From contig JAANYP010003256.1 in assembly GCA_020465985.1 (NCBI GenBank), positions 704,522-768,521 on the forward strand: a stretch of DNA of 64,000 bases, in the 5' to 3' direction. Made by a program: the position numbers and the translations under genes. Shown in pieces: positions 24,359 to 34,423 of this stretch. Source of the stretch: Centrapalus pauciflorus (taxonomy: Eukaryota; Streptophyta; Magnoliopsida; Asterales; Asteraceae). Numbering within the stretch: position 1 is the first letter of the stretch; the number at the start of each line of letters is the position of its first letter. Below the pieces are notes generated by a model. It ran no database searches, was not told where the DNA came from, and saw nothing but the letters and a program-made list of their open reading frames with translations.

Positions 24359-24820
24359 TGCATGTTTTCGACTCTCAGTTTTTCATGATATTTCTATTCT
24401 TTCCATTTTCAGACGTATTTGATGTTGCTATACATCCCCAGAAAGTTTGCATACCTCATTTAGACTCAATGTTTGTATGTCTTGTACATAAAAATTAAGA
24501 CCGATTGGTCATACATCTAAGCTAGTGACACGTTTGACTTTTTCTAGAATATTTTATTAGCCTTTAGATACCCTATATGTATTATGCCTACCAACACATC
24601 AAACTAAATAAAGTATAACACTTAGGATTTAGTTGCATTATGTGTGAAAGTCTAAACACTTAGAGTCTGTAACGACGGTGCTAATGTTCGTCACTTTGAA
24701 CCTATGTATCTAAGACTTAACACCTTTTCTGATATTCTCTTTTTTTGTATTTTTGTAATTTTCTCTCTTTTTTCTTTTGTTTTTCATAGCAAAACGCATT
24801 AAACTAAGCTAATCTACTAA

Positions 24821-24905
24821 CTTACTAAAAATAGAAACTTACTAAAAATAGAAACTTTCCTAAATTAGAAACTTTCCTAAATTAGAAACTTTCCTAAATT
24901 AGCAG
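24821..24905 (-). repeat. Five 17-bp tandem units
   Basis: Two copies of CTTACTAAAAATAGAAA are followed by three of CTTTCCTAAATTAGAAA (the last ends GCAG), about 60 bp past the pol stop. Confidence 0.9.
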
Positions 24906-24968
24906 ACTACACTAAAAAGAAAGAAATATGACAACTATAAAAGGAAATAAAATACTACTAAGGTCAAT

Positions 24969-27900
24969 TTACTCTGGGTTGCGCATTCCATTAAGTTGAA
25001 TTAAATACTCAAAACGTGACTTATCAAACGCTTTGGTAAATAAATCAGCATTATTATCTTCAGTTGCCACTTTTACCAGTTTTATCAAGTTCTTTTCAGC
25101 ACAATCACGAATAAAATGATGCCTTATGTCTATGTGCTTGGTTTTACTGTGTTTAACTGGATTATTTGTTATCGCAATTGTAGATTGATTGTCTATCCTA
25201 ATTGGAGTTTGAGTATAAGCCAAACCGTAATCCCGCAATTGTTGTTGTATCCACAGAACCTGTGAACAGCAACTACCAGCAGCAACATACTCGGCCTCGC
25301 ACGTTGACACGGCTACCGATGTTTGTTTCTTGCATTGCCAGGACACCAATCTCCCTCCTAGGAACTGACAACCTCCAGTCGTAGATTTGCGCGTCAAGCT
25401 GCATCCTCCGTAGTCAGAATCTGTGAACGCTTCCAACTCTAGATCTCCCTCCGCGTGATACCAAAGACCCAACTTCGGTTTCGACTTGAGGTATCGTAGA
25501 ATCCGCTTCACAGCTTTCATATGCATCTCCTTCGGATTCGCTTGAAACCTAGCACAAATACACACAGCAAACATTATGTCAGGTCTTGAAGCAGTTAAAT
25601 ACATAAGTGACCCAATCATGGCCCGATATAAAGTCGGATCCACATCGGAATCACTTTCAGTACCCGGCCCGAGATTGTGATTCACTTGAATCGGCGTGCT
25701 GAAATGGGCAGTCAACTTAGTTCCTTCCATCCCGAAACGCTCCAATATGTCATAGACATACTTGGTCTGATGGATAAACATGCCTTCCTTCTTTTGGTCA
25801 ACTTGTAACCCTAAAAAGAAATTCAACTCTCCCATAGCACTCATCTCGAACTTAGACTTCATAACCTTCTCGAAATATTTGCACATCTGTTCGTCTGATG
25901 ATCCAAAAATGATATCATCGACGTACACTTGTACCAAGATAAAGTGATCTCCCTTTCTCTTAACAAACAGAGTACTATCTATCCTACCCCTCTCAAAGCC
26001 ATTTTCTAACAGATGGTTGGATAGAGTCTCATACCACGCCCTAGGTGCCTGATGTAATCCATAAAGAGCCTTATCTAATCGATATACTCTATCAGGATAT
26101 TTAGGATCTGTAAACCCGGGCGGTTGTTCTACATACACCAACTCCTTCACTTTCCCATACAGGAAAGCACTCTTAACGTCCAGTTGATATACCTTAAATC
26201 CTTTGAAGGAGGCAAAAGCTAAAAACAACCTAATTGCTTCTAACCTTGCTACTGGTGCAAACACTTCATTGTAATCGATTCCCTCCTCTTGGTTGAAACC
26301 CTTTACAACTAATCTTGCCTTGTTGCGCGTGACTATACCCCGATCGTCTCTTTTGCACTTAAAAACCCATTTGGTTCCTATTGCAATCTCCCCTCGAGGT
26401 AACGGAACTAACTCCCACACTTCTAGTTTCCTAAATTGTGAAAGTTCTTCCTGCATCGCTTCAACCCAGGAGTTGTCCTTAAGTGCCATTTGCACATTTT
26501 TGGGCTCTACTTGCGATATGAAACACGAATATAGACATGTATGATAAGCCTCGGAGTCGTTTATCATCGACAACAACACAGTGTTGTTATTTACACTACT
26601 CCGAGTCCTCACACCCTCGTTAGGATTTCCTATGATGCTATCTATAGGATGGTTCTTGTTAATCCTAGAGGTCTCTATTTCGTCTACCCTTAGATTATCT
26701 CCTAAGTTGGATCCTATTTCACCTAAAGGGGGAACAGGCTCAGCTTCCACATTCTCTTCCTCACGGACGTTTTCCTCCGAGGCAGAACTTGATGCTTGAG
26801 TCTGATTCTCAGTATTAGGTTCTTCTGGATTAGCAACTTCTGGAGACCCATCTACAGTCGCAGTAGGCTCGGACGTAGATTCGAACGTGGTCCTTGGAAA
26901 AATATGGCCATCGTCATTTAGATGTAACGTCGCCATGTCTTTATCAATTGTACCTGCAGTATCATCCAAAGGAATGTTAAATGACTCAAATAACTTATCA
27001 TAGTCAAATATCCATTCCGGACCAGTTTGGGGTTCATGTGTATAACTTGTGACTTCAATATTATACACAATCTCCACAGTACCATTCCTTTTGTTAAAAA
27101 CCCGTTTGTTTGGTGAGTTTGGCACATAACCTAGGAAGTATCCTTCGTCAGCCTTTTCACCAAACTTCGGTTGATGTTTTGTCCTTAAAAGTGTGCATGG
27201 TACTCCAAACGGTTCGAATCCAGTTAAGTTAGGTGGCCTTTTATTCAAAATTTCATAACATGTTTTGTTCAATGATTTGACTGTAAGGACTCTATTTAAA
27301 ATGTGGCACGCGGTATTCACTGCCTCCCCCCAAAACATGGTAGGAAGCTTTGAATCCGAAAGCATAGTCCTTGCAGCCTCAATCAATGTTCTGTTTTTAC
27401 GTTCGGCCACCCCATTCTGTTGAGGTTCATATGGTGCACTGAATTGATGCACGATGCCCTTTGATAGGCAATATACACCAATTACAGAGTTTTTAAATTC
27501 AGTCCCATTATCACTACGTATATTTTTAACCCTTGTTCCGTAGGAATTCTCCACTTGGTCTAAGAACCCGATGAGCTTTGTAGCCGTCTCGTCCTTCGTA
27601 CCTAAAAAGAAAACCCAAGAAAACCGTGAGTAATCGTCAGTGATAACTAAGCAAAACCAACTACCTCCAATACTCCTTTTGTTGATTGGGCCGAAAAGGT
27701 CCATATGCAACAAATCGAATGTCGAGGTTATGGAATTCAGCTTCTTGGACTTGTGTGTCTTTTTATGTTGCTTGCCCTTCATGCACGGTAGACACTTGTC
27801 TTCAAATTGAAAGCTCTTCAGAGGCACACCTTGCACCAAACCATTCTTCGTTATGTAGTTCATTTTCCTTAGGTGCAAGTGAGCCATGCGTCTGTGCCAC

Positions 27901-28418
27901 AAAACCGATTCCGTCTCCGAAGCTTTTGATAGTAAGCAGATCGGACCCATCGAATTATCTGGCTTGTTCATGTCGAGCATGTACAAGTCATTCTTCCTTG
28001 GAGCCCGCATCAATATCCAATCTTCAGGTATCTTGAATCCCGGCTTTAGCACTAACGCCTCAGTGTCAGTAAATAACACCGAGTTCTTCTTATCACAGAT
28101 TTGAGATACACTAATGAGATTATGAACCAGTTTATCAACGTGATAAACTTGATCCAATGTAATCGTCCCATTAGTGACTTCTCCAGTTCCAGTGATATTT
28201 CCTCCTTTGTTGCCCGCGAATGATACAAATCCCCTATTACCCCCCTTGAAGTCTGTGAGAAGACTTCTTTCCCCCGTCATATGCCTGGAGCAACCACTGT
28301 CGACGAACCACTTGTTGTTTGGACCGGTAGTTATCTCCTGCACATGAAAGAAAAATAGGTTAGTTATCACGGGGAACCCAAGCCATGACTGACTTGGTAA
28401 TACCATTCTCGTCCACAT
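24969..28418 (-). CDS. pol: E2 pol: protease, integrase, RT, RNase H, intact
   Basis: The polyprotein matures the particle, integrates and reverse-transcribes. Open frame of 1,149 codons; the true N-terminus is uncertain because pol is in the +1 frame relative to gag and overlaps it by 59 nt. Protease VDSGCSRHMTG has Asp near residue 40. Integrase zinc ligands appear as WHRRMAH ... CLPCMKG. The integrase core has Asp in HMDLFGP, Asp in IRSDNGTEF and Glu in NGVAERKN. RT has YVDDIIFGS and RNase H has FTDSDYGGC, CEAEYVAA and RIDNQS. It ends in the usual LNGMRN tail. No stop or missing catalytic residue was seen, unlike the E1 and E3 copies. Confidence 0.95.
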   Translation of the reverse strand: MWTRMVLPSQSWLGFPVITNLFFFHVQEITTGPNNKWFVDSGCSRHMTGERSLLTDFKGGNRGFVSFAGNKGGNITGTGEVTNGTITLDQVYHVDKLVHNLISVSQICDKKNSVLFTDTEALVLKPGFKIPEDWILMRAPRKNDLYMLDMNKPDNSMGPICLLSKASETESVLWHRRMAHLHLRKMNYITKNGLVQGVPLKSFQFEDKCLPCMKGKQHKKTHKSKKLNSITSTFDLLHMDLFGPINKRSIGGSWFCLVITDDYSRFSWVFFLGTKDETATKLIGFLDQVENSYGTRVKNIRSDNGTEFKNSVIGVYCLSKGIVHQFSAPYEPQQNGVAERKNRTLIEAARTMLSDSKLPTMFWGEAVNTACHILNRVLTVKSLNKTCYEILNKRPPNLTGFEPFGVPCTLLRTKHQPKFGEKADEGYFLGYVPNSPNKRVFNKRNGTVEIVYNIEVTSYTHEPQTGPEWIFDYDKLFESFNIPLDDTAGTIDKDMATLHLNDDGHIFPRTTFESTSEPTATVDGSPEVANPEEPNTENQTQASSSASEENVREEENVEAEPVPPLGEIGSNLGDNLRVDEIETSRINKNHPIDSIIGNPNEGVRTRSSVNNNTVLLSMINDSEAYHTCLYSCFISQVEPKNVQMALKDNSWVEAMQEELSQFRKLEVWELVPLPRGEIAIGTKWVFKCKRDDRGIVTRNKARLVVKGFNQEEGIDYNEVFAPVARLEAIRLFLAFASFKGFKVYQLDVKSAFLYGKVKELVYVEQPPGFTDPKYPDRVYRLDKALYGLHQAPRAWYETLSNHLLENGFERGRIDSTLFVKRKGDHFILVQVYVDDIIFGSSDEQMCKYFEKVMKSKFEMSAMGELNFFLGLQVDQKKEGMFIHQTKYVYDILERFGMEGTKLTAHFSTPIQVNHNLGPGTESDSDVDPTLYRAMIGSLMYLTASRPDIMFAVCICARFQANPKEMHMKAVKRILRYLKSKPKLGLWYHAEGDLELEAFTDSDYGGCSLTRKSTTGGCQFLGGRLVSWQCKKQTSVAVSTCEAEYVAAGSCCSQVLWIQQQLRDYGLAYTQTPIRIDNQSTIAITNNPVKHSKTKHIDIRHHFIRDCAEKNLIKLVKVATEDNNADLFTKAFDKSRFEYLIQLNGMRNPE
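28338..28370 (-). promoter_or_regulatory. Possible 3' splice site at the E2 gag-pol junction
   Basis: ATAACTAACC (branch-like), TATTTTTCTTTC and ATGTGCAG. The base after AG (28337) is phase 0 with pol. The gag stop TAA lies inside this stretch. No in-phase donor was found nearby, so frameshifting remains an alternative. Confidence 0.4.
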
Positions 28419-31236
28419 ACTTGAACTCTTTCAAATACCCATCTCGCCTTTCAGGTGACTTGGGCCTTTGAACTGAATTCTGTTGTGGTGCCGAGTGATT
28501 TAGATTCACTCTTTGCCTTTGAGTAGGCATTTGTTGTGATGCTCTAGAATAAGTCTTATTATAATGCATTTCAGACTGTGATCCCTGAGCTTTTACCGGA
28601 ACATATTGTCTAATAGGAGTATGTGACCTAACTGGAGTGTGTGACCTGCTAGGTGTGGTGCTCCTATAGACTTGTTGAGGTGCTGACCTAGATTGATTAA
28701 TGACACGATTCGGTGAATTTGTCCTAAACACTTCTTTTGGTCCAACCTTTACCGGTGTTTGTTTCACAACAGGTTTTGGTGCGGCCTGCACAGTTTTCTC
28801 TGTACTCTGAGAACTACTGGTGCTCGCCACACTTGGTGAGGGCTTAACAGGTGTTGGATTCACTGTCTTAGGTGTAACATCAGCTTTCCTATTTGGACAG
28901 TGAGAAGCAACGTGCCCTTTCTCGTGACATCTAAAGCAAGACATCTTATCCATGGACTTTTTGGTTGGTCCCTTAGATCTAGGTGTCTCACTGGTGTCTA
29001 CTTCCTTTGGTACATCTATTGTGTCTGACTCTTCGACCTGGTCAGCCCATGAAATTTTCTGTTTTCCTGCAGGTGTTTCACTGGAGGAAGACACAAATTT
29101 CACTTTCTTGACCTTGACATTTGAGTCAGTCACCTTAGGTGTATTTTCAACTTTAGGCTCAGGTGTAGGTTCAGGTAGGTCCTCTAAAACTACTGACTTG
29201 TCAGTTTTCTCCTGAGGCTGAGGCACATAGTTATCATTGAAAGGTGGAGGAATTTCGTGAAAACCTAGACCTACAGGCTTCTTAGACTGTCTTTGGGCAT
29301 CTAAGACTTTTCCTAGGTTTAGGCTCGAATTCCTAAACTTTTCCAGCTTGCTATTTGCCTCTGCTACCTTTACCTTGGTCTCGGCTAGCTCTATGTCCTT
29401 GTCTTTCAGACTTTTGGTCAAGGCCTCTACGTGCTCATACATAAGTTCTATCCTAACACACTGCTCACTCAGTTTGTCTTTTAGAACGATTACATCTTGA
29501 GCATCAGCCTTAAGCTTTTCTTTTAAATCTTGTTTTATGTCATTTAGGCTAGCATTTTCTATTTTCAAGTTTTCATTTTGAGCAGCTATGGTCTTATGTG
29601 AGTCTAAGACTAGATTTAACCTATCGTTAGAAGTAACACATAAAGCACATAAATCACGAAATAGAGAATTAGAAAGACTAACCTTGGAGTTATCAGATTC
29701 CACGTTGGCCATCTGAGCAGCAAACTCCAGCACGGTCTGATCATTCGCTTTCTCTACCCACATCGGACTGCTGTCCCTTGTGGTCTGCTCATCCTCTTCA
29801 CAACCATTCTCCGTAACTTCAGCCATAAAAGCTCTAGCATTGGACTCCGGATGTGAACTCCAGTCATAAGAACCATCTAGCTGTCTGTCAGAAGTGACAT
29901 TGGATATCAGACCCGCTAGATTGGCTTGACCAGATGCAGAACTCGGAAGATATCTCTGTTGGGACTGATTTTGGTACTGTCCTTGGTGCTGACTCTGTCC
30001 TTGGTATGATTCTACCTTCGGTCTTTGACACTCCCTCGCGAAATGTCCCAATCCCTGACAGTTGTAGCATTTGACTTTGGACTTATCAAATCCTATCCCT
30101 TTGTTGTTCATCTGCAGATTCCTTCCAGTTCTCTTTATGAATCTCTTAACCCTCTGGGTTACCATGGCCAGTTGCCATTTCAGATCCATTTCCTCTAAGT
30201 CATCAGGGTCGACCTGATCGTAATCTTCATCCCAAAGAGCCGGATCATTGATCTTCCCTTGAACGCAATTTCCATATGCGGCCACAAACGAAGCAAGCAG
30301 ATTCAGATGTTCTTCCGCCGATTTTGCGCTCATTGGCATCTTTGAATAGTTCTGACTTGTAGATGCCTGATTGACTTGAGGTTGCGGTTCCTCCGACCTT
30401 CCTAATCCTAAGAACGCGCGGTTTAGAGAGTCTTCGGACTCTGGTGGTGATGACGTTTCTCCGGTGAAAAACGCTGTAGCACTCTTCTGATCAGCTGTCA
30501 CTGATGATTTTGATGTTTTTCCAAAATACATAGCCGGATTTTGGACTTGCTCATAATCAGTCTCAGCCTTTATCATTTCGAAGTGATATGCCCTCAACGT
30601 TCCCACGATGTCATCCAGCGATTGAGCATAGTATTTATCTTCATTCAGCTTAATCATGGCCACGTACATAGCCCATTTGGCCGGTAGGGCATCAAGAAGC
30701 TTATTGTTCTTGTCTGTGTCAGAATACTCAATACCATGACTTTCAAGCTCTGTTATCAGATGATAAAATCGTGTGATAATATCATCCAACTGTTCATCCT
30801 TAAGAGCCTTGAAAATTGCAAACTGTTGGGTCAACAGCTCTGTACGCTTTCTACGTACCCGTGGATTACCCTCACACCGTTTCTGAAGAGACTCCCAAAG
30901 CTCTTTCGACGTCCTCTGAGTCCGAAATGTGTGCAAGATATCTTGAGGTAACGCCATTCGGATAATAGAGAAAGCCTTGTTTTCAGCTTCAAATAGTTTC
31001 TTGTCATCCTCTTTCATCATTTGGTATGACAGAACCTTTTGTCGGCCTTCAACCTCAGATACTGGTGGAATGTACCCTTCATCAATGCACACCCACATGC
31101 GCATGTCGTTGAATCGTACAAAATCCGTGAATCTATCCTTCCACCAGTAGTAATCCTCAACTTTCATCAGCTTAGGTGGTGCATTGGCCTTCCCAACTTC
31201 GTGATCCATTTCAAGGAATTTCTGAAGGTTCGACAT
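28360..31236 (-). CDS. gag: E2 gag, intact, two zinc knuckles and coiled-coil extension
   Basis: 958-residue Gag, much longer than a typical copia Gag. Residues about 15-240 form the DUF4219/UBN2 capsid region (DYYWWKDRF, KELWESLQKR, LDALPAKW). Knuckle CYNCQGLGHFAREC is at residues 390-403 (30028-30069). A coiled coil runs at about 545-665. A second knuckle CFRCHEKGHVASHC is at 767-780 (28897-28938), then a basic Ser/Pro/Arg tail ending VMAWVPRDN. The knuckles should bind element RNA and the coiled coil may drive self-assembly or partner binding. The start ATG at 31236 follows an AT-rich leader and is the first in frame. Confidence 0.94.
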   Translation of the reverse strand: MSNLQKFLEMDHEVGKANAPPKLMKVEDYYWWKDRFTDFVRFNDMRMWVCIDEGYIPPVSEVEGRQKVLSYQMMKEDDKKLFEAENKAFSIIRMALPQDILHTFRTQRTSKELWESLQKRCEGNPRVRRKRTELLTQQFAIFKALKDEQLDDIITRFYHLITELESHGIEYSDTDKNNKLLDALPAKWAMYVAMIKLNEDKYYAQSLDDIVGTLRAYHFEMIKAETDYEQVQNPAMYFGKTSKSSVTADQKSATAFFTGETSSPPESEDSLNRAFLGLGRSEEPQPQVNQASTSQNYSKMPMSAKSAEEHLNLLASFVAAYGNCVQGKINDPALWDEDYDQVDPDDLEEMDLKWQLAMVTQRVKRFIKRTGRNLQMNNKGIGFDKSKVKCYNCQGLGHFARECQRPKVESYQGQSQHQGQYQNQSQQRYLPSSASGQANLAGLISNVTSDRQLDGSYDWSSHPESNARAFMAEVTENGCEEDEQTTRDSSPMWVEKANDQTVLEFAAQMANVESDNSKVSLSNSLFRDLCALCVTSNDRLNLVLDSHKTIAAQNENLKIENASLNDIKQDLKEKLKADAQDVIVLKDKLSEQCVRIELMYEHVEALTKSLKDKDIELAETKVKVAEANSKLEKFRNSSLNLGKVLDAQRQSKKPVGLGFHEIPPPFNDNYVPQPQEKTDKSVVLEDLPEPTPEPKVENTPKVTDSNVKVKKVKFVSSSSETPAGKQKISWADQVEESDTIDVPKEVDTSETPRSKGPTKKSMDKMSCFRCHEKGHVASHCPNRKADVTPKTVNPTPVKPSPSVASTSSSQSTEKTVQAAPKPVVKQTPVKVGPKEVFRTNSPNRVINQSRSAPQQVYRSTTPSRSHTPVRSHTPIRQYVPVKAQGSQSEMHYNKTYSRASQQMPTQRQRVNLNHSAPQQNSVQRPKSPERRDGYLKEFKYVDENGITKSVMAWVPRDN

Positions 31237-31299
31237 CTTTTCTGAAAGAATTTTAATTTGAACTTAATTAATTTAATTAGAAACTGATTTAAATTAACT

Positions 31300-31700
31300 T
31301 ATTCGAATCTAGATAGATTCGAAACTAATTAATGTTTAATCTTTTGAAATTAAATTCGATTAAGTCTTAAAAGTCAAGTAGATTCGAAATAATGTCAGAT
31401 TCGAACAATCCCTTAGAATCGAAGATATGTCAGATTCGAAGAACCCCTAGACTCGAGGACCCTTAGAATCGAAGGCACAAACAGAATCGAAAATCAGCAG
31501 AATCGAAGCTCAGACTCGAAACAATAACAAACTCGAAACAAACTCGAAAGAATATAGATTCGAGAACCAATTCGAATGTATTAATAGATTCGAAACCCCA
31601 CAGACTCGAAACTGACTGAAATTGACTCGATAGGAGCGTATTTTGGTTAGACTCGAAAATAAAGTAAAACCCTAATTACCCCTATAGATTCGAGCGCCGC
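31300..31700 (-). repeat. TTCGAA/CTCGAA module in E2 leader
   Basis: Around two dozen GATTCGAA, GAATCGAA, ACTCGAA and variants lie in the 5' leader between gag and the primer site. This is the same family as in the LTR and the pol-ORF3 spacer. Confidence 0.85.
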
Positions 31701-31933
31701 AAACTCGAAAAACGGCTAACACTTTGATTTTTTGACGTTTTACGGATTAAATCACTATTTTTCAAACGAAAAATAATGATTTCGACCAAAAACGTGAAAA
31801 ACGACAAAGTGTTTCCCGAATATGAATTTGCTAAGCTCAAAAACACGTTTTTGAGAGAAAAACCGTCCAACTAGCGTCAAGAAACCTAGAATGTTTCTGA
31901 TGAACACGAAGAACACCACGAACACTCCGTTAG

Positions 31934-31945
31934 GCTCTGATACCA
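31934..31945 (-). promoter_or_regulatory. E2 primer binding site
   Basis: TGGTATCAGAGC on the minus strand, two bases inside the 5' LTR. It is complementary to the 3' end of initiator tRNA-Met. Confidence 0.95.
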
Positions 31946-31947
31946 CT

Positions 31948-32607
31948 TGTAAGGTCTACCACTGACAGATCTATCTAGACGCGGACCCGTTAACGAGTGC
32001 GGAATCCTCGTTGACGGTCAGACGGACAACTCTCAACCAACGGAAACACGGAGACTATTAGACGCTGAACGAACGACACACGAACGATCCTACGTACTAA
32101 TTCTCTCCGAAACGGGACTCACCTAGCTGATAAACTCGAGATCGCCTATTGCTTAATTCCTCACGAATTCTGCCAAAGGTCTGCTAATGATTCGAGTCTA
32201 TCCCTAATTATAGGCCCTGATTCGAGTCTGTTGTGGGCCAACCTCGAATCTGGCCTAAGGCCCATTCGAATCTGTCCATCTGACAGATTCGAATCTAGCC
32301 TATTCGAATCTAAGGACTCATTCGAATCTATCACAGATTCGAATGTATCCTTTTATGCAATTCGAATCTAACCTATACACTTAAACACTTACGTGATGAA
32401 ACTTATGTTTTAACTTATGCTTGACATACTCTTTGACTTTTATGTTTGAACTTCTTGTAATATGTACATCAAGTTCAAACACACAATCAATAACCGACAA
32501 ACACATATTAAACATATATATCAATAACACTTGTTAATATTCAGAATATTACTTAAATCATAACGCAGATCGTTTAGACTGCTATCGTCACACAGGGTGT
32601 ACCAACA
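31948..32607 (-). repeat. E2 5' LTR (660 bp)
   Basis: Identical to the left LTR except base 32172. Confidence 0.97.
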
Positions 32608-33690
32608 GATGCTCCAAGCACATGAACGGGCAGAGACACACCCTCACGAATTTTGTCGATAAATTCCGTGGGATGGTTAGATTTGGAAATGACAAGTTCT
32701 GTCTGATCGGAGGCTATGGGAACTTGGAGTATGACAAGATCACTATTCAAAAGGTTTTCTATGTAGATGGTATTGGTCATAATTTTTTCAGCATAGGACA
32801 GTTGTGCGACAAAGGGTTAGAAGTCAATTTTAATGCAAACAGATGCAACATTAGATCTGGGGAAGAAAAAAGAAATGCTTGAAGGAGCTAGAAATACAAA
32901 TTTGTACTCTCTCGATATGGAAAATTTAAAGATGCAAAAAGATGTCTGTTTACTGTCTAAGGCATCTACAAAAGAATCTTGGTTGTGGCGCCGTTGTCTT
33001 TCTCATCTGAACTTCAAATATCTGAATAATTTTGCCAAAGAAGGTTTTGTCAAAGGCCTACCAACTCTCAAATATCAGAAGAAGCAGTTGTGTGTGGCAT
33101 GTGGAAAGGAAAGATGGTGAGAGCTTCACACAAATCGAAGGTTTAACACTCTTCAACAAAACCATTGGAGCTGCTGCACATGGATCTATGTGGGCCGATG
33201 AGAGTATAAAGTATTAATGGGAAAAAGTATGTTCTAGTAATCGTCGATGATTACTCGAGATACACCTGGGTTTTCTTCCTGAGATCCTAATCTGAAGCTA
33301 CAGAAATAATGATTGACTTCTTGCGCAGAATTCAAGTAAGGCTGTAACTGACGATTTAGACCAATAGATCTAATAATGGTACTGAGTTTAAGAACATGTC
33401 ATTGGAAACTTTTCTTAATTCATTAGGAAAAACTCATCAATTCTTTGCTGCTCATACCCCTCAACAGAATGGGGTAGTTGAACATCGAAATCACACTCTT
33501 GTTGAATCTGCATGAACGATGCTAGCCTACTCAAATTTGCCGTTATTCCTCAGGGCTGAAGTTGTAGCCACTGCTTGCCTTACCCAAAATAGGTCGATTG
33601 TAAATAAACACTTTGGAAAGACACCGTACTAATTGATAAATAAACGAATTCCTAATGTTAAATTTTTCTATGTCTTTGGATGCAGGTGTT
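32608..33690 (+). pseudogene. Copia remnant B: GAG-pre-integrase and integrase
   Basis: Begins with the right copy of GATGC (32608-32612) and continues the protease region, then NFFSIGQLCDKG. The integrase zinc region has WRRCLSH, where the usual first His is Arg. In the core the usual Asp of RSDNG is Asn (RSNNGTEF, near 33364-33390). The frame carries many stops, including TAG/TAA within the core. It ends at VFGCRC, where a gypsy-like sequence takes over. RT and RNase H are absent. Confidence 0.85.
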
Positions 33691-33895
33691 TTGATGGAGG
33701 ATCCTCAAACCATTCCAAAGATATCATTGAAATACGTGAAGGCCCAATGACAAGAGGACGAGCAACGAAGATCAAAGAAGTTTTTACGAGCTTAGTTGTT
33801 GATATCCGAGAGTCTGAATGCAAAGACGATGCTCAACCGCAAGTGATGAAGCGTGTTACCAGGCTTGAAACATTGGATCCTAAAAAGGAAGCATA
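33691..33895 (+). pseudogene. Ty3/gypsy polyprotein C-terminal tail
   Basis: The open frame changes character at about 33690 to REGPMTRGRATKIKE. This resembles the GPxTRxRAKK tail after gypsy integrase. It ends at TAA 33894-33896. It is probably fused to copia B by a deletion or recombination. Confidence 0.5.
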
Positions 33896-34423
33896 AAGCC
33901 CAAAAGTTGATTTTTTTGAGTCTTTGAAATACTTTGGGCTAGTACTAAGCCCAAGTGGTAGAGTGGATGTATTTTGAAGTCTATTAGAAGTTTATTTGAG
34001 TCCAATAAAGACTAGATATGCCTAATCCGTTTTTTTGATTAAAACTTCTAGAATTATCTACCAAATGATTACAAATTGTCTAGATTCATGGATTAAAGTC
34101 CCTTTTTAATCCATTGAATTTATTAAGTGTCTTCTGAGTTGGTATTTCAAGCCTATGTACTTCCAAATCAATTCACTTGAGAAATATATACCTTTCTTTT
34201 GAGTTTTACTCATCTTTGTGATCTTTGTTCTTTGTTGGAGAGTTCATAGTTCAAGAACTTATCAAGATTGTGAGCATATTCTTGTGGCGTTCTCGTATTC
34301 TTTTGATTCTAAGTTCTTATAACTAACGGGTCAAGGATTTGCTCTAGGCGTGTTGGAGTCCCAATTATCTGGTGCTTTGACGCCTATTTTATCCTATACG
34401 AAGGTTCCAAGTTACATTTAACT
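33896..34423. other. Unassigned non-coding DNA, perhaps a gypsy 3' end or LTR scrap
   Basis: No open frame. The stretch AGTTCAAGAACTTATCAAG ... TGTTGGAGTCCC looks like LTR/leader DNA, but no paired copy or terminus is visible. Confidence 0.35.

Larger units (their letters stand above)
18988..32607 (-). mobile_element. E2: complete Sirevirus-like copia element, 13,620 bp
   Basis: Read on the minus strand: LTR, PBS, leader, gag, pol, spacer, ORF3, PPT, LTR. The 660-bp LTRs differ at one position (T at 19212, G at 32172), target duplications are perfect, and all three ORFs are uninterrupted with catalytic residues present. It looks young and potentially autonomous. It interrupts the protease region of copia remnant B. 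Confidence 0.96.
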
